Shown here in pieces: positions 1-10,050 of a stretch of DNA of 64,000 bases. Origin of the DNA: Ricordea florida. Lineage: Eukaryota > Cnidaria > Anthozoa > Corallimorpharia > Ricordeidae. The notes under the pieces were generated by a model. The model did no database searches. It saw nothing but the letters and a program-made list of their open reading frames with translations, and was not told the origin of the DNA. Location of the stretch: NCBI GenBank assembly GCA_949710005.1, contig OX453280.1, positions 14,608,258-14,672,257 of the forward strand, in the 5' to 3' direction. The position numbers were made by a program, and so were the translations under genes. Position 1 is the first letter of the stretch, and every line of letters begins with the position of its first letter.

Positions 1-476
1 TTGTTGAGATAGTACTGAAAGGTCCTGCTTGACATTTTCAAACATCTCACGTGCAACCAAGTGTTGCAATCAGCACATAAAATAGCATTTCGGTTCCCTC
101 TTACGGGTTTAGCACATTCGCCACAGGGATATTTTGCGGTGGACTTATTCTTCGGACCAGGATTTGGTGAGACATCGCCAGAAATCAGAAGTCTTTGTAC
201 TTGATATGTGCTGACGCCAGCAGCAGTGTATAATAATTTTCCTCCTTGAAAACGCCTCGATCCTAGCTTGAACAGTGGTTTGTAATAAATGCCAGCCGTT
301 TCTGAATAAAATGGAATAACCATTCGCTTATTTTGAAGTGTCCCCGAAGCAAAGAAGTGTGACGACTTGTGAACTTCTCGCAGATGTAAAACGAGGAGTA
401 GAAGCGACAATAGTGTGCTGCTCATTCGGACGCGTCCGGCCGCCATCTTGCCATCACTTTGCCTTGTAGAAAACAT
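1..476 (-). CDS. LINE ORF, N-terminal part, with 2A-like peptide and PHD-type zinc finger (partial)
   Basis: An open frame without stops runs from an ATG at 476 off the window edge at 1 (about 158 codons). Residues about 18-32 form a leucine-rich hydrophobic stretch that looks like a signal peptide or anchor. Near residue 110 is the motif SGDVSPNPGP, which matches the ribosome-skipping 2A core DVxxNPGP. It is followed by a zinc-finger start with Cys pairs (PCGEC, LCADC) and a WLH, in PHD-finger spacing. CR1/L2-type LINEs of marine invertebrates are known to carry N-terminal 2A peptides, and many have PHD-type fingers ahead of the endonuclease. The order 2A then PHD therefore suggests a LINE 5' end. 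The endonuclease and RT would lie outside the window. A host gene cannot be excluded. The frame looks intact, so the copy may be young. Confidence 0.65.
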   Translation of the reverse strand, partial: MFSTRQSDGKMAAGRVRMSSTLLSLLLLVLHLREVHKSSHFFASGTLQNKRMVIPFYSETAGIYYKPLFKLGSRRFQGGKLLYTAAGVSTYQVQRLLISGDVSPNPGPKNKSTAKYPCGECAKPVRGNRNAILCADCNTWLHVRCLKMSSRTFQYYLN

Positions 477-611
477 TTATCTAGGAAATGATCCGCGTAG
501 TATATATTATATCTTCTATCTTATATTCTGCAGTTTATAATCCAATGTGTTATGCCGATTCGAATGGGATTAGCACATTTCTTACAGTCGTGTTTATGTA
601 TATTATGTTTA
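477..611. other. Unassigned spacer between LINE 5' end and BEL element
   Basis: AT-rich sequence. On the minus strand a short stretch near 545-610 reads with Cys/His spacing resembling the repeated CxHNxxKxxCxxC motif of some large-virus and cnidarian proteins. It is far too short to assign. It abuts the point where the BEL polyprotein breaks off. Confidence 0.3.
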
Positions 612-639
612 CATATTGATGCACTTGGATTCAAAGCTA

Positions 640-1497
640 CGGAGGTTGCAGGACTAGGATTGTCACAGCTGAGTTCCATAGGCTACAAATGTTGTACCTG
701 GCGTTCCAGTTGTGACTTGCCCGATCGCAGCTTAGCCCCCCTCACGACACCATCACGGCCTGTGATCAACTCTTCTACTACTCCTAGCTTCCAGAGCACA
801 CGATTTTTCTCATCAGATTTAATGATGACGACATCTCGTTTTGATGGTAACTAGCTTGGTCTTTAATCTTGAAGCGATGTCTCTCCCTTAGTCCTCGTAA
901 ATATTCTCTTTGTCCTGCGCGACCACAGGGCATCTTTGCACTTACGCAAGTACTTGGCCCGCTTTCGAAGATCGTATACTTGGATGTGAGAAGGGTCTAA
1001 TTCTGGTAATGCGTTTGGTTGGCCATACAAGAACAAACTTGGGGTGAGTATGGGTAGCTGTAGGTCATCATCGACATAATTTAGTGGTCTGTTGTTGAGG
1101 GCTACTTCGACGTCTATCAATGTTTCTTTCAGCTCAGGCCAGAACAGCATTTCGTTTCCCACACACTTGTAAAGAGCCGTCTTTACAAGCCCCACCATTC
1201 TTTCATACTGTCCGCCCCACCACGGGGCGCGACTCAGATTGAACTTCCACTGAATTTCTTGACAGGCCAAAAAATCCTGACCTTTGCCAGAGTGCTGATG
1301 ACTCCCTCATGGAGCGTTCCGAGATGAGCCCGCATGACTAGCTTCTCAGTATAGAGTTGACGATCAGGCAGGTAGATTGGGTACTGTCCTTGGATCCTAC
1401 CACGACATTCGAATACCCCATCTGAGTTAGGCTGTAGATTCAGCTGTAGTCGGTCGTCTTTTATAGTGTTTCTCGGCTGTGGCCCTCCTTTGGACAC
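640..1497 (-). pseudogene. BEL-1 integrase region (HHCC, core end, DUF5641)
   Basis: 1234-1497 encodes the zinc-binding part (RAHLGTLHEG, then RIFWP). 863-1270 resumes directly at the end of the catalytic core (SRAPWWGGQYERMVGLVK and NNRPLNYV). The first two catalytic aspartate regions are missing, so about 100 codons were lost at about 1270. 640-862 continues in another frame as a DUF5641-like segment (DVVIIKSDEKNRVLWKLG, GRDG, QVQHL). Integrase joins element cDNA to host DNA; this copy cannot do so. Confidence 0.8.
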
Positions 1498-2260
1498 GTC
1501 TCACCCAAATAAGGTTGGCTCTGCTGGTCTCTTCACTGGTCAGCGGTCCCTTGAGTCTCCTTGTCTTGTTTGAACGAGCGTTATGGACAAATCGTGCCAT
1601 CCACGCACAGATTCGTATGGTTTTCCAGAGAGAAAATATCTCAAGAAGGGCGTCTAGTTCGTCTGTCAAAATTATTGCCAGTGCGAAAATAGCCCTTGTA
1701 GCTCTAGCTTCTGCTAATGACTCTTGGGAATCCCTTGTTACAATGTCCGGAGGCCATTGTTTCTTGTCTAAGAACCACTGAGGTCCGGTCCACCATAATG
1801 AGCGATTTGACACTTGTCCGCCACGACTTGCAAGATCAGCAGTATTCTCTGATGTCCTCACGTGACGCCGCACTACTTCTGAATGTGTCAATATCTTCTC
1901 AACTCTGTTACTTACGAACTGCTTGTATTCCCTTGGGCTTCTAATCGAGTGCAGGGCAACCGTACTATCAAGCCAGCAGTACTTCTCTCATACGGGAAAA
2001 CCATCAAGAGCTGCTGCAACATTGGTTAGGAGGTTGACTGCCATGTGGCCCGAAACTAATTCCAGGCGGGGGGTTGTTAATCCCGTTTTCGCTAGTCGTG
2101 CTCGAGCCGCCACCAGACCTTGGTTAACGCCTGACTCTTGGAAGACCACTGCGTATACTGCAGCGGCCACGCCTTTCCCACTGGCATCACCAAACGCGTG
2201 CAACTCAATGGCTTGAATATCTTCTTTGTAGGTGGCTAAAGATCTTGGTGCTGTTATTTG
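1498..2260 (-). pseudogene. BEL-1 RNase H domain and linker
   Basis: 1988-2203 reads HAFGDASGKGVAAAVYAVV then TPRLELVSGHMA, the Pao-type RNase H signature with its first catalytic Asp. 1427-1891 continues with the NTADLASRGG segment and the linker to the integrase. Stops and frame changes separate the pieces. The domain would degrade the RNA strand during reverse transcription. Confidence 0.75.
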
Positions 2261-2261
2261 C

Positions 2262-3488
2262 TCAGGCAGCTTCTTTTCCCAGCATCAAGTCAGGAGGTAA
2301 TTTGGCATCCCAACTTAGTTTGACGTCACAGGCATCTCGGTAGAGGAGTTTCCCTTGCAGAGAGATTGGAGACACCAGGCCAAGTGGATCGTAAATTCTC
2401 GCTATCTTGCTAAGGATTTCCCGTATTGTATGCTCCGTCTTCTCCGACGGAAAGATCACTCCAATGGTGTCGTTTTCTTTGTTCCACGGCAGCCCGAGTA
2501 GGCTGGTCTCTGCTCTTCTAGGAGAATTGAGCTGTTCCTTTTCATACGTTTCTTCTGTGAATGCTTCCACGTTTTCTTCCTCCAACTCCTTCTCATTCGA
2601 ATGTCACTTGTGGAGTTCGAATGACCCTTGTGCAATTATCTCATTAGCTGTTAACTTGATGCCTAGGGCTTTCTCTTTACTTGAACTTCCACTGATGAGG
2701 TCGTCTACATATAGGCTCTTCTCCATCTCACTGACAATCTCTGGATATTTTCCTTTGCAGCTTTGAAGCAGATGTTGCATAGCCCCACCCAGGAGGAATG
2801 GAGAAGAGGTAAGACCAAACAGGGCCCTCGTGAATCTGAACGTCTCCACCGTCTGACTGTCGAGATCCTTCAACCAGTGGAAGCGCAATGCATCACGGTC
2901 GGTCTCCCTAATTCTGACCTGGAGGAAAGCTTATTTGATGTCTCCAGCAATGATACAGGGTGGAATCGAGAACGGACCAAGACACTCCACAGCTGGTTTT
3001 GTAGTGGTGGTCCTGGGCTCAGACAATCATTTATCGAGGGTGCGGCTGAGTAAGCTCTAGCTGAGGCATCATAAATGATTCTAAGCTTGGTGCTCTCTGC
3101 CGATTCGCGGATCACTGCTTTGTGGGGGATGTAGAACTCCCGTTGCCTGGTGGATGGTCCAGTGACTCGTTCCACTATACCTGATTTGATCTGGTCTTTA
3201 ATCACTTGATCATACTGCTCAATGATCCCTTGGCTGCGTAGCCTCTTCACAAGATTCCTCAACCTGCCAAGATTCCTCAAGACTTCCGGCTTCATTGCTG
3301 GGGAGAGACACATGGCTACCCCTCCATGGTAGCCCTGGTTCGTACCATTCCGCTTCATCCTTCCGCAACTGCTCCTTAAACTCTGCATAGACCTCGTGTT
3401 GATCGCCACTGAAGGAATCTGCAATCCCTAGCACATCTAATCTACACAAGTTATCATAATCAGCACTTGATGTCTGAGTAAGAAACAT
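2262..3488 (-). pseudogene. BEL-1 reverse transcriptase, broken in several frames
   Basis: 2870-3424 contains GIVERV, FYIPHKAV and LRIIYDASARA, the Pao RT N-terminal block. 2604-2888 contains FTRALFGLTSSPFLLGGAMQ and the catalytic YVDD. 2262-2585 holds the thumb/connection with IARIYDPLGLVSPI. At least three frame changes are needed to read through. The catalytic Asp pair is retained, but the gene is not translatable as one protein. Confidence 0.85.
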
Positions 3489-3521
3489 TGGCGACCAAAT
3501 CCAATTCCTTTGCAGGAGATA

Positions 3522-4547
3522 TCACAGTCCATCCGAACTTTTCTCTCCTATGGGCTCTCCCTGGGCTCCCACGAGTGGTGCAACTCCCTCCTTTATCTTT
3601 GCGTAATCGCTGGCTCCTAGGATGAAATGTACTAGCAGGAAGTACTTTGTGTCTGTGTCATTCATCTTTATCCCCCTCAAGTGGGCGAACCTTGCTAAGC
3701 ACTCATTATATCGCGGGTTATCCAATAACAGCAGCTGGTTTTTATCCACTTTCGTTACTTCGGTGTCGAGGGAAAAATCGCCGTTCAAGGAGCGTATCTG
3801 CACTTTGTATATTTCCACAGGCCTGGTAACCGCTCCCAACATCATCTCAATTTGATGTACTTCGCGCTGATGAGGGCGGAGACTTAAACGATCAAATAAT
3901 GCCGCTGAAGCATATGAACTACCGGCACCAGTGTCCAGCAACGCACGACACTTTACTCCCTTCACTTCGACTACTACAACTGGATAGATCACGGCTGATT
4001 TTCCAAGTAAGGTTACTGTCATTTGCTGATCACCGAGCCTGTCACAGATGGAAGTGTGATGTCTTTCTTGGCAAATTTGACACAACGATCGACTCTTGCA
4101 ATCTGCCGCTCTGTGCTTATTTCCGGTACAATTGAAGCAAAGTCGCTTGTTGCTTAGCAACGGCTTACGAGCATCGAGGGAGGTGACTGTTTTGCAATCA
4201 ACTGACCTGTGTTCGGGCTTGTCGCAGTAAACGCATCCTCTAGTTCGATCTTCCTTCTGCTGAGTTTGGTAGGATCTGTCACGTGGGTGAGATTTATCCT
4301 TGACGCGGTGTAGCTGTCTTTCAGGCGGCTTCTCCGGGACTGGGTTTCTTTCCGTCCACTTTCGGAGCTCTTCTACAAATTTGAGGAAGTTCCACTCTCG
4401 CCAGGAGTCGTCAGTTCGAACTAGATCGCCTCTTATTCCTCCCAGTTTATCCATTAATCTCTTTGAGCTTCCCCATTGTTTCCAAGGATTGAACGTTAAA
4501 CAAAAGCTTGTCGTAGAACTCATGTATTCTCGCCGGTTGATTTCCAT
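3522..4547 (-). pseudogene. BEL-1 gag C-terminus, CCHC knuckles and aspartic protease
   Basis: A 341-residue open frame. It begins in the DUF1759-like gag helix region (LGGIRGDLVRTDDSWREW). It then carries three zinc knuckles, CVYCDKPEHRSVDC, CFNCTGNKHRAADC and CQICQERHHTSIC, and a retroviral-type protease active site LLDTGAGSSYAS. This fused gag/protease order is normal for BEL/Pao. It is the best-preserved part of the element. Confidence 0.85.
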
Positions 4548-5221
4548 TAATTGTGGGCAAAGGCAGGGTGTTTTCCACGTAAGCGTTGACCACCTCGCTC
4601 GTCTTTCCGTATTTCGTTTTCAGAATATTCTTCGCACGCTCATACACTTCCGAGGAGAAAGGCAAGCCATCGATTTCCGTTCTTATCTTGGGGTCGACAA
4701 GCTCCTTCAGATAAGAGAACTTTGTCACGGCAGGGATACCGGTTCCATCAATTTCGGCTTCGAATTGATTCCAAAATCTTGTCCAATCTGTTAGTTGGCC
4801 TAGGAAGTTTAGCGGTCTTCATCTGGCTACTCGACTGCTCTGTGACGCCCTTGTTACCCTTTCGCGTCTCTTCCATTTTTTTTTTCATAATCAAGCTTTA
4901 GCTGAAGCTGTGCCCGCTCGAATTCCAGCTGTTTCATTCCTGCTTGTTCCAGGAGGTCCTCTTCAAGTTTCTTGGCTTGTATAGTTGTTCTCAGACTCAA
5001 TTCTGCTGATAGTTCCGATAAGAATGTTATCTGTTGATCAACAACTGCTTGTTGTTCTTCGAACTCCGAGCTCCATTCAGCGACCTCTTCGGGTGTTGCG
5101 CCACTCTCAAATTTCGCTTGCTCGAGTTTCAACCCTTTTCACAATCGCACGAAGTGCTTCCTGATGACTTTCGATTCCCTCTACATTTTCCTTTTCGACA
5201 ATACCTTTGCTTTACCCATTC
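4548..5221 (-). pseudogene. BEL-1 gag N-terminal part
   Basis: From a plausible ATG at 5221 the frame is short. It then shifts into 4854-5132, a Glu/Gln/Lys-rich coiled coil (EFEEQQAVVDQQITFLSEL). 4447-4728 follows with KFSYLKELVDPKIRTEIDGL, the DUF1759-type capsid-like domain. Frameshifts lie near 5150 and 4730-4850. Confidence 0.7.
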
Positions 5222-5689
5222 GTGAAACGCAAGAACTGTAGTTGCGTTCCTAATTCCTATATTAACTTCTCCATTGTTGACTGAATTCCAGACCTACATT
5301 TAACAACGTACGCGGTCCTGCTCCCAAATCGCAAACCCTAAAGACTGTCCCGTAGGAGGTGCCACTTGTGTTGGGAATCTTGAGATTGCTTCCAACACTA
5401 CGTTATGCCCCGATAAACTCACGTTAGCAAACCACACACGATTGAATAAAATCACGATTGTAATTCCTCTTTGACGCTGTTGATCTTTTACACTCGGGTA
5501 TTGAAACTAAAAAAGTTACAGGACAAAGGTTTCTTTTTCCTATGTGCTACTAATGGAGTATTACTTACATCTAATTGGTTAATCTGTCACTGTTCATTTC
5601 CGATCATTATTCCCCAAGATTAAGTGATTGAGTTTATTTGAAGAAAGTAATATGAACGCAAACGAATAAATGAGGTAATTGATAGTGCA
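5222..5689. other. Probable BEL-1 leader/LTR remnant and spacer
   Basis: No coding frame seen. A short inverted motif TGTTGG...CCAACA sits at about 5373-5402. BEL LTRs often begin with TGTTGG-like ends, but I found no second copy downstream of the element, so the LTR is not established. Confidence 0.35.
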
Positions 5690-6825
5690 AACTAAAACCC
5701 TAACATAAACGCGCAATTTCCGACACTATTTATATGTTTATCACCAACATTAATAATAAAGGTGCATTGGTTTTTAAACTTGCCACTTCTTGCTGTTACA
5801 CATACGCCTCTGATAAAATCCCGATAACGTATACCGATTATTCGTTCGTCAAGTATAATCTTACGTGCTACCGAATCCAAATGAACTGTAATATCAATCT
5901 GGGAGCTGATTGTCATTGTAATCAGTCGAAGTGACTTCATGAATGGCATTGAAATGTCAGTGTGCATATCTATGCATCATATCATTTCTGATAATTCTTT
6001 TATCCGGCCTTCTCCTGATAATGCAACTTTATTGATGGTTTCTGTAAACACATCATTTAAGTGACTCCTAATTACATTCATTTTGCGCATCAGTGTTTCA
6101 CATTGGAAAAGACAAGTTTTATAGTCTTGGTGAGTAGTGTTTTTAACCACTGACTGCTTTATTCCTTTACACTTGCGTAGTTCCTTACCCTCATCCATCT
6201 TATTTGAATATAGCTGCACTCTTAATCTAACGAATTCAATGATTTGCTTAGCACCCGCTTCATCTTTAAATTTACCAATAATTTTCTTATTAACGCCAGT
6301 TGGAATTCCAGACGGCTGATCCTTTGGAAAATTACCAGTATCAAACATGGATTCTACATCTGGACTGATATCTCTATAGAAATCCTTAGTCCTTATATCA
6401 TTAATCAAACTGTCAGTATCCGTTGATAATAATTTAGCATTATTTTCATACTTGGGCGGAATAAAATTATAATGAAATTCGTACATTAACGTTTAGCTTA
6501 GATCCAAAATAAACATACCTAGATAAACAGGTTTGTCAAATACCATCTCTGTCTGATTCATATGTATTGCAGTAAGATTATTACTAAATATAGGGCGATG
6601 TTTATATTTGGGTCGTATTATTAATCTTGCAGATTTGTATACGTAATTGGTAACTAAATAGTATCCTTTCTATTTCGTATATTTTCCATTGTTTTACCAA
6701 AAACAGAGTTGTTCATTAGTTTAAAAAAATCTTGTTCGAACTTATACTCTGGCCTGGCGCCTAGTTCTGTTTTTAAGTCTATATATTTTTCCTCCATGAT
6801 GACTCTTGAAAAGTAATACTTCTAT

Positions 6826-7181
6826 TTATTATATAGATACTGATGAAATACCAGGATTTTTCCAGTGACGAAAAAATCATATCTTCATCGCGCGCAGTGA
6901 AGATATTATTTTTATCTTTCACGTGTGAGGATATTGGTGTCGCCATGGTTACCAACATGATTAGCCAATTACAAGAGAGCTTCCCGCTCAGGCACTTGGC
7001 CGGTTCGTTTGAAATGTCATTCAAAAAATGTCTTCGAGGTGCGAAGACGGTACGGTTACGGGTGACTTTCTCGATGAGCAGCCAAAATTTAACGTCGATA
7101 TTTTTTCCGAGCTTGTAGAGCATCCAGGAAGATTTTTCGAAGTTTTCTTATGTGGAAATTTCATCAGTATCTATAAAATAA
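6826..7181. mobile_element. MITE-like insertion with terminal inverted repeats inside polB
   Basis: TATAGATACTGATGAAAT at the left end (from 6832) has its near-exact reverse complement at 7158-7175. The matching arms are about 24 bp at 6826-6849 and 7158-7181. No transposase frame is present. The insertion separates two conserved polymerase blocks. Confidence 0.65.
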
Positions 7182-7189
7182 ACAGAACA

Positions 7190-7326
7190 TTACATGGCCG
7201 CTTGGAGATACGAAATTTCTCTTCTCGTGTTGAAAAAGTATTTCACTCGTTCGCTGCGCTCACTCGTGAAATATTTTTCAACACTCGAAGAGAAATTTCG
7301 TATCTCTGCGCGGCCATGTAATATCC
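7190..7326. repeat. Long imperfect hairpin abutting the MITE
   Basis: The left arm begins ATTACATGGCCGC and reads through GAGATACGAAATTTCTCTTC. The right arm is its reverse complement, ending GCGGCCATGTAAT. The loop is around TTCGCTGCG near 7254. It may be a second small foldback element or part of the same insertion. Confidence 0.65.
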
Positions 7327-8345
7327 TCTATGTATTTTAGTTAATTTCAGACCGTGATCAATACATTGTTTTAAGTTTTTGCGATGCAATACGTACTTTG
7401 TTTTACTGGGTAAGTTTGGTATAAGGGTTAGATACATTACCAACTCTGGAGCAAGCGGATAATCGTTGTGTAAATCATGCAAATCATACGGATTTATTTA
7501 AATCTACTTCTAAGATGCATGCGTGGAATATCGTCCCAATTATTTAACTCATCTGGAGTCATCTACTTAAATCCATGCGTTGGTAGTGGCCGACTCATTG
7601 CCCAGCCATATAGGTTATTAGCATCTAGGTATATTATAAATTTACTTGATATATTTGTTATTGGCCCTACCATATCTATTACTTATCATTGATACTCCAC
7701 CTCTTGTACCTTCTTCCATCTTCAATAACATATCTGGATCTCGTAATAGCTCTAGATTTACTTTAGTTATTTTCAGACAAGCATCCCATGCCAAACTAGG
7801 TGCGTTATAATACCAGAGTGAGTCTAATCGATAGTTTTCCATGCATATATCTCTAAAATGTTCGAATACATAAGCGAATTGTAACACATCACCACTTATA
7901 TATAGATCATGGAACTCGCGAATATTCGGTAAGCCGAATGTATCCCAAACATTTTTAACGTGCTGATAATCCTCATCGGAAATTGATTCTCCTGTTAACT
8001 TAGAATAAAATGCCTCTTTGGACGGCAATTCAGTGACATTTAGATGTTCATAGCTATCAACCCAATCGTAAGGAAATACACATTTCCTTAATAATAATTC
8101 TAACTGCCGACCTTGGTAGAATCTTGATAGATTTATAAATTTATCTCTGGGCAAGTTGTTTACCAGGCTATCTAAGCTAGTAGCCATAAATCTAAAACTG
8201 TCAATGAATCTTAAACCGTGTTTAACATAAACTTATTTACTTCGTTCATTAGTAAACGTATCTACTACAATTTGCTTGGTAAATGACATATATTTTTCTT
8301 CATTATTAGCTATACAAGCCATTTTATCATCCTCTGCTCGTAATT

Positions 8346-8520
8346 CCTCGGGATTGTCTTCATCTAGTCGATCTAGATCTAGTCGATCTCCGTATAAATT
8401 TAGCTTTTTAATAAATAAATGACTTTCATATCCGGTTTAAATTATGAAATACCACTGGGAAATGACTCACATATTCATCGAATTAGTATTTTATATATGT
8501 TTAATAACGATATTTAGAGA
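8346..8520. promoter_or_regulatory. Divergent intergenic spacer, possible shared promoter
   Basis: AT-rich stretch between the minus-strand polB and the rightward ORF block. Its position suggests a bidirectional promoter, which is inference only. A short tandem of TCTAGTCGATC-like motifs lies at 8370-8392. Confidence 0.25.
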
Positions 8521-8856
8521 ATGCTAACATCATTTAATTATATGACTGAGAAAAGAGTTAATATTTACGAAACCAATTTTGCTGACATGGATTTGCACTA
8601 TGATGGGAATGATAGAGTTACAGATATGGGACTCATGTTTACGAAAACATTCCCCATCAATAATCACAAAGCCCCAATTTGGGTGTTCGAGGATGATGAT
8701 GACAATGAGTATGATGTTTGTAATAAACATCGCAAAGTAAATAGTGAACCTTGCGAGCCTACTGATACTGAAGCAATGGCCAAACGTTCTTCGGAAGTGC
8801 TGGCGAGCTTTCAAGAAGATGAAGATGAAGAAGAAGATAATAAAGATCAACAATAG
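8521..8856 (+). CDS. Small acidic protein of the polB element, unknown
   Basis: An intact frame of 111 residues, product not recognised. The middle has an acidic run (EDDDDNEYD) and the C-terminus is strongly acidic (DEDEEEDNKDQQ). First gene of the rightward block, starting 175 bases from the polB remnant. The opposite-strand frame here is only the complement of the Asp/Glu codons and was left out. Confidence 0.45.
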   Translation: MLTSFNYMTEKRVNIYETNFADMDLHYDGNDRVTDMGLMFTKTFPINNHKAPIWVFEDDDDNEYDVCNKHRKVNSEPCEPTDTEAMAKRSSEVLASFQEDEDEEEDNKDQQ

Positions 8857-8859
8857 AAG

Positions 8860-9309
8860 ACATACTATATTTAGAGAAGACGAACATTATGTAACTATAA
8901 TGTGAGAACCAACTTTCACTGAGACCGGAAGCTATGAAAAATACACATTCCACAACTTAGAGCCTTTCCCAGACTTTCATTTAAGTGTTATTGAGGATGT
9001 TAAAAACCTTTTAGACGCCTTGAGGATAGACCTATTGCTATGGCGCTTAAAGTTGAGCTTTGTGACTATACAATGTACTGTAAAACGACTAGAAGGTTCT
9101 CGAAATATGTCACTATTGATAACCCCAAAGAAAATCTTTTGGTCTTTTACAATTCCTTATTTAACTGTCTGCAAAATGATGTTTGTAGGGAGTTTTGTGC
9201 GGGTAATAAGGATTGTAATGTTCTCTCTTGCAAGGTTGCACTTCGTTCCATAAGGAAAATGGAGCTTCTTTTGCTAAAACCGCAATTGGAAACATGTGTA
9301 AATAGTTAA
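8860..9309 (+). pseudogene. Unknown gene of the polB element, one frameshift
   Basis: The first part reads in one frame (EKYTFHNLEPFPDFHL, IEDVKNLLDALRID) after an in-frame stop near 8905. It then passes near 9035 to another frame that stays open to 9309 (MALKVELCDYTMYCK, FSKYVTIDNPKENLL). The join suggests one ancestral gene of about 145 residues. It has several cysteines (CREFCAGNKDCNVLSC). Function unknown. Confidence 0.4.
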
Positions 9310-9348
9310 GTAACAATATTATAAAAAATAATATATCCTATACTAACA

Positions 9349-9450
9349 ATGGACAGTCAAGATAGGATAGTTGGATTAGGGATAAACCCTGAGAAATTTC
9401 GTACTCACATTAGAACTAGAGTCATCAATTTCATAATGCAGCAAAATTAG
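9349..9450 (+). CDS. Very small ORF in the polB element block
   Basis: 33 codons starting MDSQDRIVGLGINPEKF, between two larger same-strand ORFs. It may be the remnant start of a longer gene. Its only support is the ordered context. Confidence 0.25.
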   Translation: MDSQDRIVGLGINPEKFRTHIRTRVINFIMQQN

Positions 9451-9462
9451 CCCATAAAATTT

Positions 9463-9687
9463 ATGTTTACAATAGCGTATCGGTTCACTAGATATAATTA
9501 TGAAAATTCTGGCTGTTTGGAATACAAAGTAGAAACAATAACTGAATGGACTGATCTATACGTCATTTTCGCTTGTATGGTACAACGATTCATGAAGGTA
9601 TTACAAACATTTAAGAATACAGAACCAAGTTGGTGGTTACACTGTATGGAAAGTTTTGACATTAATGTCTATAATTTAACAGGCTAA
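9463..9687 (+). CDS. Small ORF of the polB element, unknown
   Basis: 74 residues, aromatic-rich (ITEWTDLYVIFACMVQRF, SWWLHCMESFDINVYN). Last of the rightward block, 12 bases after the preceding short ORF. No family recognised; it may be a decayed fragment. Confidence 0.35.
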   Translation: MFTIAYRFTRYNYENSGCLEYKVETITEWTDLYVIFACMVQRFMKVLQTFKNTEPSWWLHCMESFDINVYNLTG

Positions 9688-9795
9688 TGGAGCCACCCAC
9701 AGGCCTTACACTTTCGCTTACCTTTATATAAAGGCGTTTCCGTAGAACTGCATCGGAAACAACACGTTCTTCTTTATATATTCCACAAGTACTTG

Positions 9796-10026
9796 TCAAA
9801 GTCGAGATTCAGAATGTTTACCTCGAACGTAGAGCTGCTGGTCAATAATGTAGACTCCAGTCGACATGCCTTTTGCGAAACATTTCTTTAAGTTGCTCAG
9901 ATCACGATAAATATCATCAGCAATTTGTTGAGCATTGCTAATGATAGTCGTGCAACGTAGCTTCATCATATATTTTACCCAATTAACCGTAATTGGATGC
10001 ATTTTATATCTGTATACTATATTCAT
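9796..10026 (-). CDS. Small ORF of the polB element, unknown
   Basis: 76 residues, basic. The first half is helix-like (NWVKYMMKL, NAQQIADDIYRDLSNLKKC). It starts 24 bases after the stop of the preceding leftward ORF, as in a polycistronic or overlapping viral block. Convergent with the rightward genes. Confidence 0.35.
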   Translation of the reverse strand: MNIVYRYKMHPITVNWVKYMMKLRCTTIISNAQQIADDIYRDLSNLKKCFAKGMSTGVYIIDQQLYVRGKHSESRL

Positions 10027-10050
10027 TTACTAAATATAAAAATCGATTTA

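Larger units (their letters stand above)
612..5370 (-). mobile_element. BEL/Pao LTR retrotransposon, decayed (BEL-1)
   Basis: Read on the minus strand, the region gives the usual Pao order: gag with coiled coil and DUF1759-like part, CCHC knuckles, aspartic protease, RT with YVDD, RNase H, HHCC zinc domain, the end of the integrase core, and a DUF5641-like C-terminus ending near 640. Several stops and frameshifts break the polyprotein. The first part of the integrase catalytic core is absent. The protein stops abruptly near 612 within the typical C-terminal LNP motif, so the 3' end is truncated. No matching LTR pair was found; the region 5222-5600 may hold the 5' leader and LTR. Confidence 0.85.
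5977..8345 (-). pseudogene. Type-B (protein-primed-like, DNA_pol_B_2) DNA polymerase, broken
   Basis: The reading order on the minus strand is as follows. The end of an exonuclease-like region lies at about 8190-8345, with a stop near 8232. 7642-8187 has a run ending GLPNIREFHDLYISGDVL, then GGVSMISNRYG. At about 7590-7635 is the motif DANNLYGWAMS, with a stop near 7564. 7243-7482 has DLHNDYPLAPE and LKLTKIHRGY. 5977-6486 has STDTDSL, the catalytic DTDS. These blocks match the polymerases of polinton/adintovirus-like elements abundant in cnidarian and arthropod genomes. At least two stops and a roughly 500-bp insertion (6826-7326) destroy it. Confidence 0.85.

Noticed and set aside
552..854. 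Plus-strand 100-residue frame
   Set aside because: Overlaps the minus-strand BEL-1 integrase C-terminus, which has recognisable motifs; a shadow.
8530..8853. 107-residue minus-strand frame rich in Phe/Ile
   Set aside because: It is the antisense of the acidic ORF at 8521-8856; the Phe/Ile runs mirror Asp/Glu codons.
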